This document shows positions 1 through 6,823 of a stretch of DNA of 9,339 nucleotides, piece by piece. The first letter of the stretch is position 1, and each line of letters starts with the position of its first letter. The DNA is from Spirochaetaceae bacterium (GTDB lineage Bacteria > Spirochaetota > Spirochaetia > Treponematales > Breznakiellaceae). Location: assembly GCA_031267475.1 (NCBI GenBank), contig JAIRZA010000038.1, positions 1 to 9,339 on the forward strand. The letters are read 5' to 3'. Both the position numbers and the translations under genes were made by a program. The notes under the pieces are model-generated. The model made no database searches and had not been told where the DNA came from. It saw nothing but the letters and a program-made list of their open reading frames with translations.

Positions 1-606
1 AAAAAATGATACGCACACTGCTATCATAGGCGCGAAAGACGGAAACAGCAATATTATGCCGTCCAGAGTCTTTTGACAAAAAAAGCTCCACCAGACGAAC
101 GGCGGCAGCATTGTGTAAACCGCCATTCCCATAACGGCGGCGATTTTTCGCGGAATTCTATGACGCGACAGTGTGTCTTTAGCCAGTTCTATCAATGGGT
201 GAAACGCCATAATAAGCGCCGTCCACAGAAGCGGCGTTAAAACAAGGCGCAGTATATCGCGGCTGGCGCTCCAAACTGTAGAATATACAAGCGCGGACGG
301 AACGAGCGCGAGCAGTGTAAAACCAGTGTAGTCCGTGATACCGCCGCGTGGATAAAAAAGCGTGATGAGTTTAGCGGCAATCAGCGGCAGCAGGACCGGC
401 AGGCTTGTATAATCCATGAACGCGCTTAGATAGCGAGATAGACCAAAGCCGTAGGGCTCAACTAGCGAAGGTACAAAAAAGCGGACAATCGCAATCGCGC
501 CCCCCGTAAGGAGCGCGTATAATTCTCCGGAACCGCCGCCCGGCGGTCTTATGGTAATCCAGAACAGATAGAAAACCGGAGTCCACAAGATGCAAAACAG
601 TACCAT
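1..606 (-). CDS. Polytopic membrane protein, N-terminal part only (continues past the left edge)
   Basis: An uninterrupted minus-strand frame of 202 codons runs from an ATG at 606-604 to the window edge, so the stop lies outside. The product is strongly hydrophobic. Likely membrane segments fall near residues 2-18, 30-46, 65-83, 92-110, 115-135, 152-176 and 183-202, separated by short polar loops rich in Arg and Pro. I see no catalytic motif and do not recognise the family. The ATG directly follows the TAA of malQ with no spacer, and there is no clear Shine-Dalgarno site in the end of malQ. Translation is therefore probably coupled to malQ and the two genes share a transcript. A role alongside malQ, for example at the membrane in sugar handling, is guesswork from position alone. 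That this is a real gene is well supported by the long open frame, its composition and its tight abutment. Confidence 0.75.
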   Translation of the reverse strand, partial: MVLFCILWTPVFYLFWITIRPPGGGSGELYALLTGGAIAIVRFFVPSLVEPYGFGLSRYLSAFMDYTSLPVLLPLIAAKLITLFYPRGGITDYTGFTLLALVPSALVYSTVWSASRDILRLVLTPLLWTALIMAFHPLIELAKDTLSRHRIPRKIAAVMGMAVYTMLPPFVWWSFFCQKTLDGIILLFPSFAPMIAVCVSFF

Positions 607-2613
607 TTACTTTGCGCCGGCGTCCGCTGACTTTTTTTGCGGCGGCGCGGCCGGAATCACGCTTAGTTCTTTTATTACGCTTACAAGCTCCGTATCTTTT
701 TCCATTTCTTCAATAGTTGCCGGCAGTCTCCACGTCCAATTGAATTCGTTGGATGTCCCCGGAATGTTTATCCGCTCCGACGCCGGGTCTTCCGCGTACC
801 AGCGCGGGGTAAGGTGCAGCAGATCGATAAGCGGGAAAATCCGCCAGCGGGAGCCGGCGGAAGCCGCTTGACGCAGGAAGGCGCGGGCTGTTCCGGGGTT
901 ATAGCTTTTTGGCAGCGAAGGCGCTCCGTTGAAGGCGGCGAATAGCTCTTGATCGGCTTCGTCATTCCACCATTGCCGCAGTGTTGTGCTGTCGTGAACC
1001 GATGTTGTGCAGACCGAGAGGTCGGGATACTCGTTGTACGGGATGTATGGATGGCCTTCTGTGTTCCAGTCCCGCTCCCAGCGCACTACTTTTAGCGAAA
1101 AGATTTTCAGCTTATTAAGCACACGGGGCACGCACTCGGTTTGAACGCCTAAATCTTCGGCGCAGGCGATCATGGACGAGCCTTCCGTTAAGACGGAAAG
1201 TAATTTTTTTGCTTCTTTTTCCCATTTTTTTTCGGCGATTTCATGTTTTTCCGCCAAAAACTTTTCGAGTCTCTCGCGTTCCGCTCCGGAAAGCGAAGCG
1301 TATTGCCGGGAATCGCGGTATGTCCAGATGCAGGAGTAGGCGTCTGTGTCATACTCTAAAAAAATGCGGTTGCTTAGCTCTTTTATTAGGTATGTTTTCG
1401 CGGCGGCTGGTATATCTAGGGCGTTTATGTCCGCGTCGAATTTTATTGTTTTTTTGAAGAGCCACAACTCTTCATTGCCTATTCGGTCGAGCGCAAGGTC
1501 GAATACGCGCCGCACATCATTTTCAGGGCAGCCGCCTCGCTGGTATACCGCGTCCCAAACTTCGTGGGTTGGGATATGAGGTAAAGTGAGCCAGCGGATT
1601 CTTGCGTCGTCAAAAGACAATTCCCGTAAATCTTCTGTTTTTATCGGGGTATAGGGGACAAAACGCCCCATTTCCGCGGAGCTGTAATGCCTGTTTGTAG
1701 CCCAAATTCTAAAAAATCCCAGTACATGGTCGATTCTGAAGGCTTTGTAGTATTTTTCCGCAGATTTTATGCGGGCGCGCCACCAAGTGTAGTCGTCTTT
1801 TGCCTGCGCCGCCCAGTTGTAAATGGGGAAGCCCCAGTTTTGACCTTCGGGGCTGTACATATCGGGCGGCGCGCCTGCCGAAAAGCCCTGGTGAAAGTAT
1901 TCAGGATGCGCCCAAACATCGCAACTGTCCAAATTCATCAAAATTGGGAGGTCGCCTTTAAGTATTATGCCCATGTCCGCGATGGTGTCCGCCGCAGCTC
2001 TGAATTGCTTGTCCAGATTCGCTTGAAGCCAAACCCAAAATAGGTGATCGTTCTTGCGCAGCGGGTCGTTCCACAATGCCTCGATGTCTTTGGCGTTGAC
2101 TTTTTGAAAGGCTTTCCAGTCTTTCCAGCTTTTTTCTTCGTTGGACTCTTTCAGCCTGCGGAAAACCGCGTAGGCTTTTGCCCATTCGTTTTTTTGAAGC
2201 CATACGCTGATTGTGGTGTCGCGCCCAATCTTGCCGGCGTTATCCGTGAAGATTTTCCGCAGCAGGTCCATCTTTGCTTTAGCTATTTTGTAGTACGGAA
2301 AGCGGATCTCGTTATTAAACTTAGCGCCTATTGCGTCCAATTCGCTTTTGTACTCCTGCGCTTCGCCAATATCCGCTATCCTTAAATAGATAGGATTCAG
2401 GGCAAACGCCGATAACGCGCTGTATGGCGAGCTTTCATAACCGCTGTCGTTTACAGGGAGGATTTGGATGAGTCCTATATCCATTTTTTTACAGAATTTC
2501 GCAAATTCTACAAGATCATGAAATTCCCCGACTCCTATGCTGTTCTTGCTTCGTAAAGCGCCTACCGGAACAACCACGCCAATAAGCCTCTTGTTTGTCA
2601 ACGTGTCCGCCAT
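607..2613 (-). CDS. malQ: 4-alpha-glucanotransferase (amylomaltase, GH77)
   Basis: This is a cytoplasmic enzyme that transfers alpha-1,4-glucan segments between maltodextrins, releasing glucose, in maltose/glycogen metabolism. The 668-residue frame carries the family signatures. Near the N-terminus is SIGVGEF followed by LPVNDSGYESSPYSALSAFA (substrate site). PPDMYSPEGQNWGFPIYNW lies near 250-267. FRIDHVLGFF holds the nucleophile Asp295, CAEDLG holds the acid/base Glu486, and SVHDSTTLRQWW holds the third acidic residue Asp541, so the triad is intact. The SVHD form resembles plant DPE2-type enzymes more than Thermus amylomaltase, but no N-terminal starch-binding domain is present. The start is set at ATG 2613 because AGGAGA lies six bases upstream. 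An upstream in-frame TTG at 2628 would place that Shine-Dalgarno site inside the coding region. The gene is followed with no gap by the membrane gene at 606 and is divergent from the TPR lipoprotein gene. Confidence 0.95.
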   Translation of the reverse strand: MADTLTNKRLIGVVVPVGALRSKNSIGVGEFHDLVEFAKFCKKMDIGLIQILPVNDSGYESSPYSALSAFALNPIYLRIADIGEAQEYKSELDAIGAKFNNEIRFPYYKIAKAKMDLLRKIFTDNAGKIGRDTTISVWLQKNEWAKAYAVFRRLKESNEEKSWKDWKAFQKVNAKDIEALWNDPLRKNDHLFWVWLQANLDKQFRAAADTIADMGIILKGDLPILMNLDSCDVWAHPEYFHQGFSAGAPPDMYSPEGQNWGFPIYNWAAQAKDDYTWWRARIKSAEKYYKAFRIDHVLGFFRIWATNRHYSSAEMGRFVPYTPIKTEDLRELSFDDARIRWLTLPHIPTHEVWDAVYQRGGCPENDVRRVFDLALDRIGNEELWLFKKTIKFDADINALDIPAAAKTYLIKELSNRIFLEYDTDAYSCIWTYRDSRQYASLSGAERERLEKFLAEKHEIAEKKWEKEAKKLLSVLTEGSSMIACAEDLGVQTECVPRVLNKLKIFSLKVVRWERDWNTEGHPYIPYNEYPDLSVCTTSVHDSTTLRQWWNDEADQELFAAFNGAPSLPKSYNPGTARAFLRQAASAGSRWRIFPLIDLLHLTPRWYAEDPASERINIPGTSNEFNWTWRLPATIEEMEKDTELVSVIKELSVIPAAPPQKKSADAGAK

Positions 2614-2633
2614 AACATTTCTCCTCAACTTTA

Positions 2634-2639
2634 ATAATA
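2634..2639 (-). promoter_or_regulatory. Candidate -10 box for malQ
   Basis: On the minus strand this reads TATTAT, five of six bases of the sigma-70 -10 consensus, about 20 bases upstream of the malQ ATG. No convincing -35 hexamer sits 16-18 bases further upstream. Instead that space is filled by the perfect palindrome at 2644-2669, which could serve as an operator or activator site over the spacer and -35 region. The implied leader is very short. The call rests on position and one hexamer only. Confidence 0.3.
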
Positions 2640-2643
2640 GAGT

Positions 2644-2669
2644 TGTTCGATAACCTCAGTTATCGAACA
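2644..2669. repeat. Perfect 11-bp inverted repeat, TGTTC-type hairpin 1
   Basis: TGTTCGATAAC and its exact complement GTTATCGAACA flank a four-base CTCA loop. It lies 31 bases upstream of the malQ start and overlaps the likely promoter spacer. It could be a protein-binding operator or one member of an interspersed hairpin family, because related stems occur at 2714-2742 and 5670-5704. No run of T follows on either strand, and a terminator makes little sense between divergent genes. Confidence 0.85.
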
Positions 2670-2676
2670 GCAACCG

Positions 2677-2710
2677 CTTGAAAACAGAAAAGCGCGCCGC
2701 GTTTTGCAAG
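2677..2710. repeat. Imperfect inverted repeat between the two TGTTC hairpins
   Basis: CTTGAAAAC at 2677-2685 pairs with GTTTTGCAAG at 2701-2710 if one G is bulged, around a GC-rich loop. With its two neighbours it makes three consecutive foldable segments in 2644-2742. The bulge and the modest length leave chance possible. Confidence 0.35.
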
Positions 2711-2713
2711 GTC

Positions 2714-2742
2714 TGTTCAACAATCAACCGTGTTGTTGAACA
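2714..2742. repeat. Perfect 10-bp inverted repeat, TGTTC-type hairpin 2
   Basis: TGTTCAACAA at 2714-2723 pairs exactly with TTGTTGAACA at 2733-2742 around a nine-base loop. The arm starts with TGTTC like hairpins 1 and 3, but differs from hairpin 1 at the sixth and later bases (CAACAA against CGATAAC), and the partner arm changes in step. It lies in the divergent region about 130 bases from malQ and about 190 bases from the TPR gene. Confidence 0.8.
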
Positions 2743-2849
2743 AGTACCAATGGACCTGTTAGGTTTAAGTCCTTTTTAATGGAATTTGCTCTAAAACCGG
2801 AATTTCTGAACAATTATACTACGGCGGCAAGCATCAAATATGCTGTTAC

Positions 2850-2855
2850 TATAAT
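2850..2855 (+). promoter_or_regulatory. Candidate -10 box for the TPR-TraB operon
   Basis: A perfect TATAAT hexamer lies 80 bases upstream of the chosen TPR start, on the correct strand. The matching -35 region (GCAAGC, 17-bp spacing) is poor. A second hexamer, TATACT at 2816-2821, is an alternative. A small GCAT/ATGC inverted repeat at 2831-2843 sits just upstream of the TATAAT. The rest of 2743-2934 shows no other clear signal. Confidence 0.3.
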
Positions 2856-2934
2856 CTATTTGAAGTTTACGGGCAATACACTGTCCGCGTAAAAAGGCTT
2901 GGACTTTTTTTACCGTTCACCGATAATGGGAAGT

Positions 2935-4380
2935 ATGTATCATTTTGAAAAACAAGTTATGGGGGCGGCGCGGCTTCTGTTTTGCTGCCTGACTCTGTTT
3001 TGTATGTCATGCGCTTCAACCCAGCCTAAATCCGCTCCGCCGGAAGATGATGTTCCCTACCTGTTTATAAACGAGCTCGCGGCTGCTCTTGACGCGGGCG
3101 ACATAGACGAGGCGCTCGCGCTTTTCGACTCCTTGAGTCCCGAAGACGCTGAATTACGGGAAAACCGGATGCTCAAAGCATCGGTTATGCTTTCCGCCGG
3201 TGATATAGACGGCGCACGCGCTATTACGGAGGCGCTGATTAGCGAGGACGGCGGCGATATTGAAAGCCGGTTTATTCTTTCAAATATAGAGGGCGCTTCC
3301 GGTAGAAGCAAAGAGCGGCGGACTCTGCTTGAAGGGATTATAAAAGACACCCCTGATCATGTTCCTTCGCTTAACGCGCTTGGTCAGATTTTTATTGTCT
3401 CAAAATCGCTGCGGCAGGCGGCTTCGTATTTTGACCGCGCGCTTGCCTTGGAGCCGGACAACATGAGTTCGATAGCCGGAAGAGCAAATGTTTACCGGCT
3501 GGAATATAAAAACAGCGAGGCTGAGGAGTTGTTTAACAAACTTGTCGCGCTTTATCCAGAATATGGCGAATCTTACAGCGAGCGCGGGCGCTTCTATCGT
3601 GAAACCGGCAATTTGAAACAGGCGCTTGACGATCTTAGCAACGCGCAAAAATTTGACCCGGGCAGTTATTGGGTTTCTTATGACAAGGGGCGCGTTTTGC
3701 TTGAATTGAGACGACGGGAGGAAGCCCTTGTGGAATTTGACAACGCTATTAAGATTAATCCTGAGATATTTATATCGTATGTATACAGCGCGGGTATTCG
3801 TGATGAATTGGAGGATGTAGACGGCGCGGCGCGCGATTACGAGGCTCTTGTCCGTCTGCGTCCGGATTATTATTTCGCGCTGGAAGGGCTTGGTGTTCAG
3901 TTGATGAAAAAGGGTTTGTACGCAAACGCCGCGCAAGCATTCGCCGCGGCGTATAAGGCCGCTCCAACAGCCGAAAGCAATTATGCCATGCTTGCGGCGG
4001 TCAATATGCTGAAAAGCGGCGGAAAGCCCAATGAGGTAAAGCCTTTTATAGAGCAGGCAATGAAAAAAGTTGACCGCAGTAAGTTGGATTATCATGTTTT
4101 GCGTCTATTTTTCGATCTTTCGGGAGATTCTGATGTAGCCCGCCGCATCGATCAGGAAAAGAGCGAGCGTACTAAGGCGCAAATGTTGTTTTATTTGGCA
4201 AACTATTATGATATTAAGGGCAATAATATGCTGGCGAATAAATTTTTTGTGGAATTCCATGATATGAGGCGTATGGATCTTGTGGAATGGCGCTTAAACG
4301 AGTGGATTTTGAAAAACCGGAACATTCAACTGGGTGATACCGGCGGCGCAAGCGATGTCGCCGCAACCGGAAAAGGCTGA
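2935..4380 (+). CDS. TPR-repeat lipoprotein
   Basis: This is probably a periplasm-facing scaffold lipoprotein that binds other proteins through tetratricopeptide repeats. From ATG 2935 it is 481 residues. A hydrophobic stretch ends in LFCMSCAS, a relaxed spirochaetal lipobox with the lipidated Cys at residue 26. At least six TPRs spaced 33-34 residues apart cover about 144-346; examples are SLNALGQIFIVSKSLRQA and YFDRALALEPDN. A helical TPR-like segment follows near 415-460. The start is uncertain. The frame is open back to a TTG at 2899, with ATGs at 2926, 2935 and 2959, and none has a strong Shine-Dalgarno site. 2935 gives a normal signal peptide, and 2959 would give a shorter one. The TraB-like gene starts two bases after its stop, so the two form one operon. 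The partner proteins cannot be inferred. Confidence 0.88.
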   Translation: MYHFEKQVMGAARLLFCCLTLFCMSCASTQPKSAPPEDDVPYLFINELAAALDAGDIDEALALFDSLSPEDAELRENRMLKASVMLSAGDIDGARAITEALISEDGGDIESRFILSNIEGASGRSKERRTLLEGIIKDTPDHVPSLNALGQIFIVSKSLRQAASYFDRALALEPDNMSSIAGRANVYRLEYKNSEAEELFNKLVALYPEYGESYSERGRFYRETGNLKQALDDLSNAQKFDPGSYWVSYDKGRVLLELRRREEALVEFDNAIKINPEIFISYVYSAGIRDELEDVDGAARDYEALVRLRPDYYFALEGLGVQLMKKGLYANAAQAFAAAYKAAPTAESNYAMLAAVNMLKSGGKPNEVKPFIEQAMKKVDRSKLDYHVLRLFFDLSGDSDVARRIDQEKSERTKAQMLFYLANYYDIKGNNMLANKFFVEFHDMRRMDLVEWRLNEWILKNRNIQLGDTGGASDVAATGKG

Positions 4381-4382
4381 AC

Positions 4383-5585
4383 ATGACTGAAGAAAACGGA
4401 GAAACACGAATAGATTTACGGCTTGCCGGACGCGATATAATTCTTGTCGGCACCGCGCATATTTCAAGGGAAAGTATAGACGAAACACGCGCCATTATTC
4501 AGCGCGAACAGCCCGGTATGGTTTGCGTGGAATTGGACAGCGGGCGTTTTGCTTCTATGACGCAGAAAGACAACTGGGCGAAACTTGACATTGTTAATGT
4601 GATTCGCGGAGGCAAGGGCTTCTTGCTGATTGCGAATCTTGTTTTATCGAGTTTCCAGCACAGGCTTGGAAACGAATTAGGGGTTAAGCCCGGTGAAGAA
4701 ATGCACGCCGCTGTTGATACGGCTAAGGAACTGGGGATTCCGTACTCGTTCTGCGATCGCGAGGTACAGTTGACTCTGCGCCGGGCGTGGGCGAAGTGCG
4801 GGTTCTGGAGTAAATGCAAGCTGATCGCCGGTCTGTTGAACAGCGCTTTTACAACTGAAAAACTTAGCGAGGCGGAGATTGAAAATCTTAAAAAGCAGAG
4901 CGAGCTTGACGGTATGATGCAGGATTTGGCGGATTATCTTCCAGAGGTGAAGGCTACGCTTATAGACGAGCGCGACCGTTATCTTGCCGCTAAGATTTGG
5001 GAGAATTCCGCAAAAAGCGAGAATAACAAAACTGTGGCTGTGGCCGGCGCGGGGCATCTTGAGGGGCTTAAAAAGCATATTGAGCTTATCGCGAATGGGA
5101 CGGAAGGCGCTGATGTTTCTGATCTGGAGACATCGCTGCCGCCGGGTATTAGCGGTAAGATACTGAGCTGGGCGCTGCCGGTTCTTATTGTGGCTATTAT
5201 CGCCGCGGGTTTTTTTCGGGCCGGCGCGGATTTAAGTATCGAAATGCTGGTAAATTGGCTGCTTTGGAATGGTTCGCTTGCCGCCGCCGGCGCTCTTATC
5301 GCGTTTGCCCACCCGCTGGCAATACTTGTGTCGTTTATCGGCGCTCCGGTGGGGACGCTGAGTCCTTTTATTGGTGTGGGGCTTTTTTCCGGTGTAACGC
5401 AGGCTTTGTTGCGCCGTCCGCGTGTTGAAGATGCTGAAACTCTTACGGAAAGTATAACTAGTATTAAGGGTGTCTATAAAAACCGCATTACTCATGTGCT
5501 GCTTGTTTTCTTCTTGTCTTCTTTGGGCGGCATGATAGGCAATATAATTTCTATACCTAGTTTGGCGGGAATTCTTTTTCACTAA
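4383..5585 (+). CDS. TraB/PrgY-family membrane protein (Tiki/TraB superfamily)
   Basis: A 400-residue protein of the bacterial TraB family, named after enterococcal PrgY/TraB, which limits response to self-made pheromone. Superfamily members include the Tiki metalloproteases. Visible motifs are the first GXXH, GTAH at 23-26; VELDSGRF at 49-56 with a conserved Glu; DERDRYLA at 195-202; and the second GXXH, GAGH at 222-225. This set matches the proposed metal site. The C-terminal third is membrane-embedded, with hydrophobic segments near 262-278, 286-310, 312-340 and 371-397. The N-terminal domain could therefore face either side of the membrane. The start ATG is two bases after the TPR stop, with AAGG at 4373-4376 as a weak ribosome site. 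Co-transcription with a TPR lipoprotein suggests an envelope or protein-processing role. Pheromone control is unlikely in a spirochaete, and the true substrate is unknown. Confidence 0.88.
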   Translation: MTEENGETRIDLRLAGRDIILVGTAHISRESIDETRAIIQREQPGMVCVELDSGRFASMTQKDNWAKLDIVNVIRGGKGFLLIANLVLSSFQHRLGNELGVKPGEEMHAAVDTAKELGIPYSFCDREVQLTLRRAWAKCGFWSKCKLIAGLLNSAFTTEKLSEAEIENLKKQSELDGMMQDLADYLPEVKATLIDERDRYLAAKIWENSAKSENNKTVAVAGAGHLEGLKKHIELIANGTEGADVSDLETSLPPGISGKILSWALPVLIVAIIAAGFFRAGADLSIEMLVNWLLWNGSLAAAGALIAFAHPLAILVSFIGAPVGTLSPFIGVGLFSGVTQALLRRPRVEDAETLTESITSIKGVYKNRITHVLLVFFLSSLGGMIGNIISIPSLAGILFH

Positions 5586-5669
5586 CCGGCCGCCTGCTGG
5601 TTCGCTTGCCGGCGGATGCGGCAGGGCGGTCAAATGGTTTTACCTTTTGGGTGTTTTTAGACGGCGGGA

Positions 5670-5704
5670 TTGTTCGACAGCGCTTTTGCCTGCTTGTCGA
5701 ACAA
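5670..5704. repeat. Perfect 10-bp inverted repeat, TGTTC-type hairpin 3
   Basis: TTGTTCGACA at 5670-5679 pairs exactly with TGTCGAACAA at 5695-5704 around a 15-base loop. Just outside, GGG at 5666-5668 can pair with CCC at 5706-5708 past one mismatch. It lies between convergent genes rather than next to a promoter, which argues against a single operator role for the TGTTC family. The rest of 5586-5669 holds GC-rich partial inverted repeats (CCGCC at 5590-5594 with GGCGG at 5611-5615 or 5625-5629) and no gene. Confidence 0.8.
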
Positions 5705-5728
5705 GCCCGTTGAAGCAGCCGCGTTTTA

Positions 5729-5776
5729 CCGGCGGCAGCTACAGTTGCCGCGGCAGCCGTAGGTAGCTGCCGCCGG
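5729..5776. terminator. Strong 14-bp hairpin between convergent genes, possible terminator
   Basis: CCGGCGGCAGCTAC at 5729-5742 pairs perfectly with GTAGCTGCCGCCGG at 5763-5776. It begins three bases beyond the stop of the minus-strand DHH gene and lies 143 bases past the TraB-like stop. Its position suits termination or 3'-end protection for the DHH transcript. It lacks a T-run on the 3' side in either direction, so it is not a textbook intrinsic terminator. The loop itself contains GCCGCGGC, another palindrome. Confidence 0.5.
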
Positions 5777-5779
5777 AAA

Positions 5780-6685
5780 TTAGCGTAACTCCGCGATAAT
5801 CTCTTTTAGGATACGGCTGGTGTCATCGTAAGCCGTCTGGCAGGTGCCGACTTGATGGTGTCCGCCGCCGCCGTACTTGAGCATCAGGCTGCCTACATCA
5901 ACTTTTGCTGTTTTATTTAATATGCTGTAGCCGACTGTAATCACGCAGTTTACCTTTTTTTTGCCGTCTACCACCCATACTGAAATATTCTGCTCGGGAA
6001 ATAGAGTGTAGATAATAAAGCGGTTTCCCGCGTGTATGGTTTCTATGCCGCGCAGGTCGACGACTAGGGCGTTGCCTTCGATTTTTGAGTGATCGTTTAT
6101 CATTCTGATAAACATATCGTTTTGCTCAAAATAAACTTCTATCCGCTCTTTAACATCCGGCATCGCGAGTATCTCGTCAATGGGTTTATCCAGCGTGGCG
6201 CTTGCCAGTTTTTTCATTAAATCGAAGTTGCTGATTGTAAAATTCCTGAAGCGCCCTAGTCCCGTGCGCGGGTCTACGATAAATCCAAGTAATACCCAGC
6301 CGCTGGGATGCATTATTTCATCAATTGTAAGGTTTGCCGAATCTAGTTTATCGACATATTTTATCATTTCGGCAAACTTGCCTAGTTTGCTGTCTCCGCC
6401 GTAGTATTCGTATATAACGCGCGCGCAGCTTGGGGCCGGCCGCGAACTTCCCTCGAATTTGAGTCCGGCGCCTAGTCTCTCCTGCTCGCTCGAATGGTGG
6501 TCAAACCACAGCGCGCAGCCTTTGACGTAAGGGACATTCGCTACAATATCGTTCTTTGTAGCATCGATTAAACCATCCTGAATATCTTTTGGATGTACAA
6601 ACAGCCAATCATCAACTAGTCCGATGGCTTCTAGCAGCGCTCCGCAAGCCAAACCGTCAAAATCAGACCTTGTAATTAAACGCAT
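5780..6685 (-). CDS. DHH/DHHA1-family phosphoesterase
   Basis: A 301-residue cytoplasmic metal-dependent phosphoesterase. DHH-family members include exopolyphosphatases, NrnA-type oligoribonucleases and cyclic-dinucleotide hydrolases, and the sequence alone does not fix the substrate. The N-terminal domain has RSDFDGL (Asp8 and Asp10 as metal ligands), FDHHSSE (Asp62-His63-His64, the DHH motif) and YVDKLDSA (Asp112). The C-terminal DHHA1 domain has the substrate-binding glycine loop YGGGGHHQVG near 271-280. All key residues are present, so it should be active. The start ATG at 6685 has a strong GGAGG at 6693-6697, seven bases upstream. No RecJ-like nucleic-acid domains or CBS/DRTGG regulatory domains are attached, so it is a short stand-alone type. 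The gene is convergent with the TPR-TraB operon and lies 138 bases downstream of the IPT/transglutaminase gene on the same strand. It probably has its own promoter. Confidence 0.92.
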   Translation of the reverse strand: MRLITRSDFDGLACGALLEAIGLVDDWLFVHPKDIQDGLIDATKNDIVANVPYVKGCALWFDHHSSEQERLGAGLKFEGSSRPAPSCARVIYEYYGGDSKLGKFAEMIKYVDKLDSANLTIDEIMHPSGWVLLGFIVDPRTGLGRFRNFTISNFDLMKKLASATLDKPIDEILAMPDVKERIEVYFEQNDMFIRMINDHSKIEGNALVVDLRGIETIHAGNRFIIYTLFPEQNISVWVVDGKKKVNCVITVGYSILNKTAKVDVGSLMLKYGGGGHHQVGTCQTAYDDTSRILKEIIAELR

Positions 6686-6707
6686 ATACTTGCCTCCAGT
6701 ATTGGAC

Positions 6708-6734
6708 TGTATAGAAAATCTTCTACTAAGTAAA
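6708..6734 (-). promoter_or_regulatory. Weak promoter candidate for the DHH gene
   Basis: On the minus strand TTTACT (6734-6729) and TATACA (6713-6708) each match four of six sigma-70 consensus bases, with a 15-base spacer that is shorter than ideal. They sit just upstream of the GGAGG ribosome site. This would let the gene be transcribed independently of the lipoprotein gene to its right. Confidence 0.25.
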
Positions 6735-6761
6735 GAGGGGGGCGCGGCGGGTGTGAAAATT

Positions 6762-6812
6762 GCCGGCGGCGTTTTTTTGGCGGCGACGCGCCGGCGGTGT
6801 TTTTTGGCGGCG
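6762..6812. repeat. Imperfect tandem repeat (period 28) of a GC box with a T-tract
   Basis: Unit 1 (6762-6785) is GCCGGCGGCG, seven T, GGCGGCG. Unit 2 (6790-6812) is GCCGGCGGTG, six T, GGCGGCG. They differ by one substitution and one T. GCCGGCG at 6762-6768 can also pair with CGCCGGC at 6789-6795. On the minus strand that stem is followed by AATTTT, so it could be a weak terminator for the lipoprotein gene, whose stop is 12 bases away. Confidence 0.6.
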
Positions 6813-6823
6813 GGAGAGTGGGG

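Noticed and set aside
2614..2628. TTG at 2628 as the malQ start
   Set aside because: The AGGAGA ribosome site would lie inside the coding region. ATG 2613 is correctly spaced six bases after it and begins the conserved N-terminus.
3400..4095. A 231-codon minus-strand open frame opposite the TPR gene
   Set aside because: The plus-strand frame has clear TPR periodicity, a signal peptide and operon spacing. The reverse frame has no motif and is an antisense shadow.
5586..5640. Intrinsic terminator just after the TraB-like gene
   Set aside because: The CCGCC/GGCGG pairings are short and compete with each other, and the T-rich stretch that follows is interrupted and too far from the stem.
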